From the NCBI GenBank assembly GCA_029255645.1, contig JANLJE010000017.1, positions 24,568-88,567 of the forward strand: DNA of 64,000 nucleotides. The letters run 5' to 3'. Below are positions 47,962-56,212 of this stretch, in pieces. Positions within the stretch are counted from its first letter, which is position 1, and every line of letters begins with the position of its first letter. Source of the DNA: Comamonadaceae bacterium. Its GTDB lineage: Bacteria; Pseudomonadota; Gammaproteobacteria; Burkholderiales; Rhodocyclaceae. Both the position numbers and the translations under genes were made by a program. The notes under the pieces are model-generated. The model was given only the letters and a program-made list of their open reading frames with translations. It made no database searches and was not told where the DNA came from.

Positions 47962-49562
47962 CGCCCCTCGGGCTCGTCTTTCATTCCCTGCTGCTGACAC
48001 GGCTCGCTTCTTCCTTTCAAGACAAAGTGCCCACCGGGGCCTTCCGACCCCAGGGACAGGCGGGCGCCATTGGCTTCACAGAGTTCCCGGGCGATGTGCA
48101 GGCCCAGGCCGGTGCCTCGGGAAGCGGTGGTAAAGAAGGGTTCGAAAATCTGTTCCCGCAGCTCCCGGGCAATGCCCGGACCATCATCCATGACATGCAA
48201 TTCTACGCCACTCCCCATCCGCCTCGCCTCCAGCCGCACCGCCCCTGGATCGCGGCTGGAATGGCGCAGGGCATTGCCCACCAGATTCCAGAGCACCTGA
48301 TGCAACTGCCCCGGCTCAAAACAGAGGAATGCCTCCTCCGGCACATGCAGGCCGATGAGCGACGCCTCCAGATGCTCCTGGGCCAGGACTTCCTGGACGA
48401 AGTCTTCCAGATAGCTTTTCAGAGGAATGCGCTCCTGGGCCACCGCCCTTTGCCGGCCCAGCACCAGCACATCCTGGATGACCCGGTCCAGGCGCTGGGT
48501 GTTGTCGCGGATGATGCGCAGCAGGCGCTCCTGGATGGCTCCCCTGGACTCCTCCTCCGCCAGCAGGTCCCCGGCATGGCTGATGGCCGAGAGGGGATTG
48601 CGGATCTCATGCGCAATGCTGGCCGTCAACCGGCCCAGAGAGGCCAGTTTCAACTGCAGCGCCTGTTCGCGCAGCTTGCCCAGGTCTTCCAGAAACACCA
48701 GGGCGGCTCCGTCGGTGCTCTGCGTTCGCACAAAACGGGCGGCCAGCTCCTTACCCTCCGGGCTCGCCAGCTCCACCCGCTTCGGCCCCTGCCCGGCCCG
48801 CCAGGCCCGGTAACCCCTGGCCAGATCAGGCTCGATGCTGGCCAGGACGCCGCCCTCGCCAGCCGCCTGACCGAGAATCGCCTGGGCCCGGGGGTTCGAT
48901 TGCAGGATGCGCCCTTCCATATCCACGACCAGCACCCCGTCCTGCATGCGCTCCATGACCCGACGGCTGATGCGCATCTGGTTTTCCAGCTCGATCCCCC
49001 TGCGCCGAGCCAGCTCCTCATTGGTCGCCAGACGCCGCCCCAGCAGGTGGGCAGAAATCGCCGTCGCAAAAAAACCCATGGACAAAAAGCCCGCCTGCAC
49101 GATCCGGGCTGCATCGATATTGCGGGCCAGCCCCCCCAGCAATTCCATGCACAGCAAGGACAAGGTCGCCAGCGCCGCATAAAACAAGGCCAGCCGGCCC
49201 CGGGCCACCAGGCTCGCCCCCGCCACCGATACCAGCAGCACCAGCCCCAGGCCGCTCTTCAAACCTCCCAGGATGAACATCAACAGATTCATCCCGATCA
49301 CATCCAGAAGCACCTGTCCTGTCAGCTGGGCATGAAAACGCTCCTTCCAGCGCAGCGAAACCGCCAGCCCCAAGCCCACCAGCAAGGTATAAGCACTGCC
49401 CGACAGATAAACCAGCTGCCGCGCCTCTGCATCGAGCTCGATCAGATCGAACCAGCTGGTAAAGGGCATGAAAACCAGCAGCAAGGCCAGCAGCAGGCGG
49501 TAAGCATTGAAAAGCTGAAAGGACCGCCAGGAGGGCGTCCACGGGGTTTCCAGCCGTTTCAC
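47958..49562 (-). CDS. pilS: PilS-type membrane sensor histidine kinase
   Basis: About 534 residues. The N-terminal half has six closely packed membrane helices. It is followed by a PAS domain (GVLVVDMEGRILQSNPRAQAI), the phospho-acceptor H-box SIAHEIRNPLSAI, and an HATPase domain with NLVGNALRHS, DDGPGIA and GTGLGLHIA. PilS senses pilin in the membrane and phosphorylates PilR. The start is GTG at 49562, whose bases overlap the stop of the upstream gene (GTGA). Confidence 0.9.
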   Translation of the reverse strand: MKRLETPWTPSWRSFQLFNAYRLLLALLLVFMPFTSWFDLIELDAEARQLVYLSGSAYTLLVGLGLAVSLRWKERFHAQLTGQVLLDVIGMNLLMFILGGLKSGLGLVLLVSVAGASLVARGRLALFYAALATLSLLCMELLGGLARNIDAARIVQAGFLSMGFFATAISAHLLGRRLATNEELARRRGIELENQMRISRRVMERMQDGVLVVDMEGRILQSNPRAQAILGQAAGEGGVLASIEPDLARGYRAWRAGQGPKRVELASPEGKELAARFVRTQSTDGAALVFLEDLGKLREQALQLKLASLGRLTASIAHEIRNPLSAISHAGDLLAEEESRGAIQERLLRIIRDNTQRLDRVIQDVLVLGRQRAVAQERIPLKSYLEDFVQEVLAQEHLEASLIGLHVPEEAFLCFEPGQLHQVLWNLVGNALRHSSRDPGAVRLEARRMGSGVELHVMDDGPGIARELREQIFEPFFTTASRGTGLGLHIARELCEANGARLSLGSEGPGGHFVLKGRSEPCQQQGMKDEPEGR

Positions 49563-49798
49563 TTCTGGCGTCCGGAAACCGGCCCCAAAGCCCGATGCGC
49601 CGCACAGCAAAATCGCAGCCCCTCATCGTCCGTGACCATCTCCCCCAGCGGCACATATACACCGCAATGGGCACAGGCTGCCATCGTTTCAGCTGGAGCC
49701 TGGTACTCAACCCGCCCCCGGCTCTCCGCTTTGCGTTTCCACTGACGCAAGTACCACCAGAGGCCAACACAAAGGACGATCAACAACAGATATTTCAT
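49559..49798 (-). CDS. Small PP0621-family membrane/zinc-ribbon protein
   Basis: A 79-residue protein. One N-terminal membrane helix (KYLLLIVLCVGLWWYLRQW) is followed by a basic linker and a C-terminal zinc ribbon (CAHCGVYVPLGEMVTDDEGL, then RFCCAAH). The PP0621 family is conserved next to pilSR in beta- and gammaproteobacteria; its function is unknown. Its stop overlaps the pilS GTG start. ATG at 49798 is preferred over 49828 because it begins at the membrane helix. The next 180 bp (49799-49980) show no gene. Confidence 0.8.
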   Translation of the reverse strand: MKYLLLIVLCVGLWWYLRQWKRKAESRGRVEYQAPAETMAACAHCGVYVPLGEMVTDDEGLRFCCAAHRALGPVSGRQK

Positions 49799-49980
49799 GA
49801 AAACGACACCCCGAGGATGAAAGTTCAACGCCAGGTAGCGATGGTATTACAGGGCTTGCTGCAGAGCCACGAGGGGTTTCGGGCAAGCCGGCGATGGCAC
49901 CTGGAGTACCGCCTGGCAATCAGGCGAAATTGAGAGCGGGCGGATGGTCAGGGTTCTGCCCCATGGTTCAGCCCCATGGT

Positions 49981-51132
49981 TCAGACCCCGGGCTGCAAGG
50001 TGATGGCAACTTCCCGGTGTTCCTCCCCCCGGCGCACCGTGAGGCGCACCGTATCGCCCACCCGGTAATCGTCCAGGCGGGCAAGCAACTGGGAAAGACC
50101 ATGTACCGCCTTGCCCTCGACGGCGACGATGACATCCCCAGGCTCGATGCCGGCCGGCCCGACCAGGATGCCGCGCAGCCCGGCTTTTTCAGCCGCCGAT
50201 CCTGGCGCCACGCGCAAGACGAAAACGCCCTCGATGCCGATCGTGGCGACCAGGCGCTCATTGAGCCGCTCGTCCGCCTCGATCCCGAGCGCCGGGCGGA
50301 TGTAACGTCCGGTCTTGATGAGCTCGGGCACGACGCGCATGACGGTATCCACCGGCACTGCGAAACCGATGCCGGCAAAGGCGCCCGAAGGGCTGTAGAT
50401 GGCCGTGTTGATGCCGATCAGGCGCCCGGAGGAATCGAGCAGCGGCCCGCCGGAATTGCCGGGATTGATGGCGGCATCGGTCTGGATCAAGTGCTCGATG
50501 ACCGGGCCGCCCCGGTCCCCGGCGAGCGAGCGGTCGAGCGCCGAGACGATGCCGTTGGTCAGCGTCCAGTCCAGACCGAAGGGGTTGCCGATGGCAAACA
50601 CCTTTTGCCCGACTTTGAGATCGCCGCTGGTGCCGATGGGCACCGGCGGCGGCCGCTTGAAGCCGACCCCGATGCGCAGCACGGCGATGTCATGGGCGGG
50701 CGAGGCGCCCACCAGGGCGGCCTGATAGTCGCGCCCGTCGGCCAGCTTGACCGTAGCCTGGGAGGCCCCCTCGATGACATGGAAATTGGTGACCACATGC
50801 CCGGCATCGTCCCAGACGAAGCCCGAGCCGGTCCCGCGCGGAATGGTGAATATATTGCGCGTCCAGGGATCGCGGACCATCTGCGTCGTGGAGATGAACA
50901 CCACCGAATCGCGCGACTTCTCGAACAGTTCGATGGTGGCCTTCTCGTCCGCCGCCAGATCGCCCCGGGCGGTCACGGTGCGCGGCGTGCCTGCCTCTGG
51001 CGCGAACCACGACTCGAAGACCGGCAGCAAATGCCACAGCACCATCAACGCCGCGAGGCAGGCGGTGATGAACAGCCAGCGGCTGAAAAAAGACCTTGCA
51101 AACTGGCTACGGTAGGGATCATCGGGGCGCAT
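49981..51132 (-). CDS. Membrane-anchored HtrA/DegS-like serine protease
   Basis: A 383-residue trypsin-fold protease. An N-terminal membrane anchor (about residues 18-38) is followed by the catalytic triad His (VTNFHVIEGA), Asp (HDIAVLRIG) and Ser (NPGNSGGPLLD), then a single PDZ domain (about 290-380). One PDZ plus an anchor is a DegS/DegP-GI-like design. It follows the M48 peptidase gene by 21 nt. With that gene and the CbpA/CbpM pair it forms a periplasmic/membrane and cytosolic protein quality control cluster. Confidence 0.88.
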   Translation of the reverse strand: MRPDDPYRSQFARSFFSRWLFITACLAALMVLWHLLPVFESWFAPEAGTPRTVTARGDLAADEKATIELFEKSRDSVVFISTTQMVRDPWTRNIFTIPRGTGSGFVWDDAGHVVTNFHVIEGASQATVKLADGRDYQAALVGASPAHDIAVLRIGVGFKRPPPVPIGTSGDLKVGQKVFAIGNPFGLDWTLTNGIVSALDRSLAGDRGGPVIEHLIQTDAAINPGNSGGPLLDSSGRLIGINTAIYSPSGAFAGIGFAVPVDTVMRVVPELIKTGRYIRPALGIEADERLNERLVATIGIEGVFVLRVAPGSAAEKAGLRGILVGPAGIEPGDVIVAVEGKAVHGLSQLLARLDDYRVGDTVRLTVRRGEEHREVAITLQPGV

Positions 51133-51153
51133 GGGCAGGCTCCTGGAAATGTT

Positions 51154-52146
51154 TCATCGCCAATATCCCCCGACATGCCAGCGCGGCTCATGCGGTGGCG
51201 GGTCTGCACACGAGCTGAGCGGGAATGGCGTCTCGAAGGACGACAGGGCTTGTTGCGCCGGTTGTTGCGCCGGTTGTTGCGCCGGTTGTTGCGCCGGTTC
51301 AAGCGCCATCAGCCGGGCGATACGATCTGCGGTGGCCGGGTGGGTGCGCAGCCACGATACTTCCGGCATGCCCCAGCCGGGCTGCAGGAAGGTCCGCCAG
51401 GAACGGCTCCAGCGTTCAATCTTCCCCAGTGCGAGCGCCAGTCCTTCCGGGTCCCCGGTGAGCGCGGCGGCCACTTGGTCGGCATCGAATTCGCGCACCC
51501 GCGACAGCCCCAGTTGCGCCAGCAGCGCGAAATATGGGGCAAGCGCCAGGAGCAGCAGCCCCCAGAGGTTGATCTCGGCTCCACCCAGCAGCACATAGGG
51601 CAAGGCCAGCAGCAGCGAGGCCTGTCCGACAAGGGAGAGCCAATGGGTCAGGCGGCAGATGGAATCGGCCAGCCCCATCACGCTCAGGTCGCCGTGCGCG
51701 ATGTGCGCGACCTCATGCGCCAGGACGCCGGCCAGTTCGCGCGGCGACAGGGTGCGCAGCATGCCATCCGACACTCCGATGGCGGCGTGCTGCCGCGAAC
51801 CGACGGCAAACGCATTGACGACCTGACTGGGCACGTAGTACAGGGATGGCACGCCGGGCAGGCCGGCGCGCGCCGCCAGTTCCCCGACCAGCCGCCAAAG
51901 GTCGGGGGCTTCCTGCGGCGGGATCGGGCGGGCCTGGTACAGGCGCAGGGTGAGCCGCGCCGCCGCGGCCGGTTCGATCAGCAAGGCCAGCACGCCCGCC
52001 CCCAGCGCCAGCCACAAGCCCGTGTCACCGAAAATGAGCAAGCCCGAAAGCGTGCAGAGGGTGAGCAGGGCAAATATCAGCCAGAGCGTTTGCAGCCGGT
52101 TGATGAAGCGGTGCCGCCGCCAGCGCGCGGGATTGATGCGGGCCAT
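51154..52146 (-). CDS. M48 family membrane metallopeptidase (HtpX-like)
   Basis: A 330-residue zinc peptidase. Two N-terminal membrane helices (about 20-62) precede the zinc motif HEVAH in GVLAHEVAHIAHGDLSVMG, two more helices, and the third-ligand segment REFDADQVAA. M48 proteins degrade damaged membrane proteins. The C-terminus carries four P-A-Q-Q repeats encoded by a 12-bp array, followed by a proline-rich tail, an extension not usual in HtpX. It is part of the HtrA-M48-CbpM-CbpA cluster, all on the minus strand. Confidence 0.88.
   Translation of the reverse strand: MARINPARWRRHRFINRLQTLWLIFALLTLCTLSGLLIFGDTGLWLALGAGVLALLIEPAAAARLTLRLYQARPIPPQEAPDLWRLVGELAARAGLPGVPSLYYVPSQVVNAFAVGSRQHAAIGVSDGMLRTLSPRELAGVLAHEVAHIAHGDLSVMGLADSICRLTHWLSLVGQASLLLALPYVLLGGAEINLWGLLLLALAPYFALLAQLGLSRVREFDADQVAAALTGDPEGLALALGKIERWSRSWRTFLQPGWGMPEVSWLRTHPATADRIARLMALEPAQQPAQQPAQQPAQQALSSFETPFPLSSCADPPPHEPRWHVGGYWR
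51250..51297 (-). repeat. 12-bp tandem repeat (4 perfect copies) in the M48 peptidase gene
   Basis: TTGTTGCGCCGG on the plus strand is repeated four times exactly. It encodes a P-A-Q-Q unit on the minus strand. The unit length keeps the frame, so copy number can change without breaking the gene. Confidence 0.9.
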
Positions 52147-52241
52147 TCAGGCAGCCCCATCAGGGCCGTCGGCGTGGGGTGAGCCGGATGTCGCGGGCGG
52201 CCCCGGTTCTGTTTCCGGCCAGGCCGGGGGGCGCTCTGCCC

Positions 52242-52556
52242 TCATGATTCTTGAGGGGGCAGGCAGCTACGCAGGCGCCGCACTTCCTCGGTCAGATCGG
52301 CGACCAGGGCTGCGAGGGCCGGGTCGGCATCGAATTGCTGCTCGACCCAGGCCATTTGCTGCGCCCGCCACAGGGTTGAACTGGAAAAACGGAGCTCGCC
52401 CTCGCGCCGTTCGGCGATCAGCAGTTCATCGAGCAGGCGCGCCTGCACCCAAGTCGTACTCACACAGCACAGCCGCGCCAGATCCTCGATACACAGCATC
52501 CCGTCCTCGATCAATTCGGGCGATGCCACAAAGTCTGCTTGCAAACGGTGGGTCAT
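52242..52556 (-). CDS. cbpM: Chaperone modulator CbpM
   Basis: A 104-residue MerR-like protein. The helix-turn-helix-like LCIEDLARLCCVSTTWVQARL is followed by a coiled-coil tail (ALVADLTEEVRRLRS). CbpM binds the J-domain of CbpA and inhibits its co-chaperone and DNA-binding activity. It follows cbpA by 33 nt on the same strand, the usual pairing. The two Cys in LCCVS are noted but have no known role. A 95-bp gap separates it from the M48 gene. Confidence 0.85.
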   Translation of the reverse strand: MTHRLQADFVASPELIEDGMLCIEDLARLCCVSTTWVQARLLDELLIAERREGELRFSSSTLWRAQQMAWVEQQFDADPALAALVADLTEEVRRLRSCLPPQES

Positions 52557-52589
52557 GGCTGAAAAACCTCCAGATATCGGTACGTCATG

Positions 52590-53591
52590 TCACTGCGGGC
52601 GCGGATTGAAACCGGGATAGGCCTTGGCCAGGGCGGCCCAGGCCGCCTTTTGCTCATCCGTCACGGCGCTCGGAACCGCAATGTCCAGTTCCAGATACAA
52701 ATCGCCCGGCGTGCGCCCCGGAATCCCCTTGCCGCGCAAACGCAGCTTGCGACCGAGCACCGACCCGGCAGGCACGGTCACCGTCACCGGTCCGGCTGGC
52801 GTGGCGACGGCGATATCCGCGCCCAGGGCCGCTTCCCAGGGTGTCACCACCACGCGCATGTGCACATCGCGCCCGCTCACCCGGTGTTTGCCGTCCTCCC
52901 GGATATGCACCTTGAGGAACAAATCGCCAGGCGCGCCGCCGCCGAAACCGGGCTGACCCTGGCCCGCCAGACGGATCAATTGACCTTGCGCCACGCCGGC
53001 GGGAATCTTGACGTTCAGGACTCTCTCCTCCGGCACCACCTGACCGGAGGCATCGGTCTTGAAACCCTGCAGTCTCAAGGTGCGTTCCGTGCCGGCATAG
53101 GCCTCGGCCAGATCGATACTGATCTCGGCGTGCTGATCTTCTCCGGCAAAGCCCGGTTCGCCCGCTCCCGGGGCCGATGAGCGGCGGCGGGCACCCGCAC
53201 GGGCCGCCTGGCCGAACAAGGACTCGAAGAATTCGCTGTAGTCCTGCTCGAAGCCATGAGCATGATGGGTGCTCCGATGCCAGCCCGCACCGGCGCCCCC
53301 CGCCTGGGCGAAGCCCTGATTCCAGCCCGGCGGCGGACGCACATCGTCCGCGCTGCGCGCGCCCTGCGCCCAGGCCTGGTGCCCGACGGCATCGTAGGCC
53401 TTGCGCTTTTCCGGATCGGAAAGCACCTCATTGGCCTCATTGATGGCGGCCATGCGCTTGCCGGCGTCCGGCTCCTTGCTCACATCGGGGTGATATTTGC
53501 GCGCCAGGCGGCGGTAGGCTTTCTTGATCTCGTCCTGGCTCGCATCACGCGCCACACCCAGCGTCGCGTAATAATCGGGAATCTGCATCAT
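52590..53591 (-). CDS. cbpA: DnaJ-family co-chaperone CbpA
   Basis: About 333 residues. The N-terminal J-domain ([22 protein letters not shown] in RKYHPDVS) is followed by a Gly/Phe-rich linker and the C-terminal substrate-binding domain ([20 protein letters not shown]). The zinc-finger domain of DnaJ is absent, which defines the CbpA type. It stimulates DnaK. The ATG at 53591 lies 3 nt after AGGTGA, and an ATG at 53588 (6 nt after AGGTGA) or a GTG at 53597 is also possible. It starts the proteostasis cluster. Confidence 0.9.
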   Translation of the reverse strand: MMQIPDYYATLGVARDASQDEIKKAYRRLARKYHPDVSKEPDAGKRMAAINEANEVLSDPEKRKAYDAVGHQAWAQGARSADDVRPPPGWNQGFAQAGGAGAGWHRSTHHAHGFEQDYSEFFESLFGQAARAGARRRSSAPGAGEPGFAGEDQHAEISIDLAEAYAGTERTLRLQGFKTDASGQVVPEERVLNVKIPAGVAQGQLIRLAGQGQPGFGGGAPGDLFLKVHIREDGKHRVSGRDVHMRVVVTPWEAALGADIAVATPAGPVTVTVPAGSVLGRKLRLRGKGIPGRTPGDLYLELDIAVPSAVTDEQKAAWAALAKAYPGFNPRPQ

Positions 53592-53693
53592 CGTCACCTG
53601 AAATCCTGAAAATTGCTCACCCGATTTTATATGGGAGTTGATTCCTGAATGAAAAGATTTGATCCGCGCGCTGCCAGCCGGCCCGGGCCATCC

Positions 53694-55097
53694 TCAGGGT
53701 CGAGGCTCGACGTTCTGCCAGCCGCCGCCCAGCGCCTTGTAGAGCGCAATCAGGTTCTGGAACTGGCTCTGGCGCAGGCTGATCACGTCAATCTCGGTCT
53801 GGTAGAGATTGCGCTCGGCATCGAGCTGTTCAATATAGGGCGAATAGCCGGCCTGATAGCGGTCTTGCGCGTAGCCCGCCGTGCGGGCCAGCACGGCGCG
53901 CCGGCGCCGGGCGCCATCGAGCTGCTCCTGCCAACGCAAGGTGCCGGCAAAGGCGTTTTCGACTTCGCCAAACGCCGTCAGCACGGCGCTGCGGTAGGCA
54001 TAGGCGGCCTCCTCGCGCTGCGCGGTGGCGGCATCGTATTGCGCATCCAGGCGGCCGCCGTCGAACAGCGGCGCAAGCACGCTCGCCCCCAGGCTCCAGA
54101 CCTTGATCGGATCGTAGTTGAGGGCATTGGTGTAGAGGCCGCCGAGGCTCGCGCTCAGTTGCACCGAGGGCAGATAGGCGGCGCGGCTGGCGCTCAGATT
54201 CGCGGCGGCGGCGGCCAGTTGCGCCGCGGCGGCGGCGAGATCGGGGCGGCGTTCGAGTAGTTCGGAGGGCAGCACGCCGGGCACGGGCGGCAGCACCAGG
54301 GCGTCGAAGGCGCGCGCTTGCGCCTCGTCTTCCGCTTGCGCGGCGGGCAGTTCGCCCGCCAGGAGCTGCAGGGCGTTGCGCTGCAGGCTGATCGCCAGCA
54401 GGAGCGCCGGGATTTGCTGGTGCACCGCCTCGTATTCGGCCTCGGCCTGGCCGAGTTGGAGCTGCGAGATATAGCCCCCCTGCTGCTGCGCTTGCGCCAG
54501 CAGCAGGGCTTGCCGGCGCAGTTCCGCGGTCTTGCGCGTCTGCGCCAGTTGCGCCTGGCGCGCCAGCAGGTCGATATAGGCTTGGGCGGTGGCAGCAGCA
54601 ATCGACAAGTGCACGCCGTCGCGCTCGGCCTGGCTGGCCTGCAACTGCCAGGCGGCGGCGCTTTCCCGGTCGGCCAGCCGGCCCCAGAGATCGGCCTCCC
54701 AGGCGGCCTGCAGTTGCGGCTGGGCGCTTCTCGTGGTGGCGATGCCGGACGCAGCGAGGCTATGCGTTGCGCCGGGGGCCATGCCGGCGTTCAGGACCGG
54801 CCGCAACGCGGCTTCGGCCGCCACCAACTGGGCGCGGGCGGCGGCGACGCGGGTGGCGGCGATCTGGACATTGGCGTTACGTATCAGGGCGGCATCGACA
54901 TAGCGGTTCAGCTCGGAATCGCCAAAGCCCTGCCACCAGCGCGCTTCGACCGTCACCTCGGCGGGAGGGGTCTCGGTGGGGGTAGTCCATGCCGTGGGCG
55001 TCTCGATACGCGCCACATCGGGCAAAAGGCGCAGCATCGGGGCGCAGGCCGAAAGCAAGAAGACGGCGCAAAGGGCAAGCCAAGGCAAGGCGCGCAT
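53694..55097 (-). CDS. Outer-membrane efflux lipoprotein (NodT/OprM family)
   Basis: A 467-residue TolC-like outer-membrane channel. The N-terminal lipoprotein signal LALCAVFLLSACAPM has a lipobox Cys. Two long helical-barrel repeats follow, with the typical RRPDLAAAAAQLAAAAANL and the terminal QSQFQNLIALYKALGGGW motif. It completes the tripartite pump: its ATG is directly next to the membrane-fusion gene stop. Substrates are unknown. Confidence 0.9.
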   Translation of the reverse strand: MRALPWLALCAVFLLSACAPMLRLLPDVARIETPTAWTTPTETPPAEVTVEARWWQGFGDSELNRYVDAALIRNANVQIAATRVAAARAQLVAAEAALRPVLNAGMAPGATHSLAASGIATTRSAQPQLQAAWEADLWGRLADRESAAAWQLQASQAERDGVHLSIAAATAQAYIDLLARQAQLAQTRKTAELRRQALLLAQAQQQGGYISQLQLGQAEAEYEAVHQQIPALLLAISLQRNALQLLAGELPAAQAEDEAQARAFDALVLPPVPGVLPSELLERRPDLAAAAAQLAAAAANLSASRAAYLPSVQLSASLGGLYTNALNYDPIKVWSLGASVLAPLFDGGRLDAQYDAATAQREEAAYAYRSAVLTAFGEVENAFAGTLRWQEQLDGARRRRAVLARTAGYAQDRYQAGYSPYIEQLDAERNLYQTEIDVISLRQSQFQNLIALYKALGGGWQNVEPRP

Positions 55098-56198
55098 TTA
55101 CTGCTTTCCGTCCGCCCCGGTGTCGACCCGCGCCTCGACCGACATGCCGGGCCGCAGCCGCGCGGCCAGCGGCTGGCCGGGGTCGATGGCGATGCGCACC
55201 GGCAGGCGCTGCACTACCTTGGTGAAGTTGCCGGTGGCGTTGTCGGGCTTGATGACGCTGAATTCCGAGCCGGTCGCCGGCGCGATCTGCTCGACATGGC
55301 CGTGGATGACGGCGCCTTCGAGCGCATCGACGGCAAAGGTCACGGGCTGGCCGATCTGCATGTGCGCGGTTTGCGTCTCCTTGTAGTTGGCGACGACCCA
55401 CATCTGCTCCGGCACGATGAACATCAGTTGCGAACCGGCCGTGACGTACTGCCCCAGGCGCACCGAGGCCTCGCTGATCTGGCCGTCGGTCGGGGCGCGG
55501 ATGACGGTGTTGTCGAGATCGATCTGCGCCAGCCCGAGTTGCGCCTCGGCGGCATCGACCTCGGCCTTGAGGCCGGCGCGCGCAACCTGGGTGGATTTGA
55601 TCGCTTCCTCGCCGATGTGGATGTCGGCCTCGGCCTTTTGCACATTGGCCTGCGCCAGTTCCGCCGTGGCGCGCACCTGATCGCGCTCGCGCAGCGAGAC
55701 CGAACCCTTGGCGGCCAATTCCTCGACCCGGGCCAGATCGGCCCTGGCACGGCGCAGCTCGGCCTGCACCGCCACCAGGTTCGCCTTGCGCGCGCCCAGG
55801 TTGGCGCGGTTTTGCGCCTCCGTCTGATCGGCATTGGCCAGCTGGGCGCGGGCGTTGTCGAGCCGGGCCCTGGCCTCTGCGACCTTGTCCTTGTAGATCC
55901 GCTCGTCGATGCTGAGCAGCACCTGGCCCTTGCGGACGTGGTCGAAGTCGCGCACCTCGACCGACTTCACATAGCCGCTGACCTGCGGCGCCAGCACCGT
56001 GACCTGGCCGCGCACATAGGCATTGTCGGTGACGGCGATGGCGGTCCTGAAGGGCGGCAGCTTCCATGCCCAGAGGATCAGCAGCACCCCCGCGGCGGCG
56101 ATCAACAATGCCAGCAGCGTCGCCCTGGGCGAGGGGTGGATCAGTTTGGGAGTCGAGCGCGTCGGCGCCGGAGCGGAGGAAGAAGCAGGAGCACTCAT
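55098..56198 (-). CDS. EmrA/HlyD-type membrane fusion protein
   Basis: A 366-residue periplasmic adaptor. One N-terminal membrane helix (about 29-48) is followed by the lipoyl half-motif (VTVLAPQVSGYVKSVEVRD), a ~120-residue coiled-coil hairpin, and the second half with IRAPTDGQISEASVRLGQYV. It links the inner-membrane MFS exporter to the outer-membrane channel. It starts 14 nt after the emrB-like gene. Confidence 0.92.
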   Translation of the reverse strand: MSAPASSSAPAPTRSTPKLIHPSPRATLLALLIAAAGVLLILWAWKLPPFRTAIAVTDNAYVRGQVTVLAPQVSGYVKSVEVRDFDHVRKGQVLLSIDERIYKDKVAEARARLDNARAQLANADQTEAQNRANLGARKANLVAVQAELRRARADLARVEELAAKGSVSLRERDQVRATAELAQANVQKAEADIHIGEEAIKSTQVARAGLKAEVDAAEAQLGLAQIDLDNTVIRAPTDGQISEASVRLGQYVTAGSQLMFIVPEQMWVVANYKETQTAHMQIGQPVTFAVDALEGAVIHGHVEQIAPATGSEFSVIKPDNATGNFTKVVQRLPVRIAIDPGQPLAARLRPGMSVEARVDTGADGKQ

Positions 56199-56212
56199 GA
56201 ATGACCGTCCAG

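Noticed and set aside
49894..52182. 762-codon open frame on the plus strand
   Set aside because: It is antisense to the htrA-like and M48 genes, both of which have complete catalytic motifs. The Arg/Gly/Gln-rich translation is typical of a shadow frame.
54318..56204. 628-codon plus-strand frame opposite the efflux genes
   Set aside because: Shadow of the outer-membrane channel and adaptor genes; no recognisable domain.
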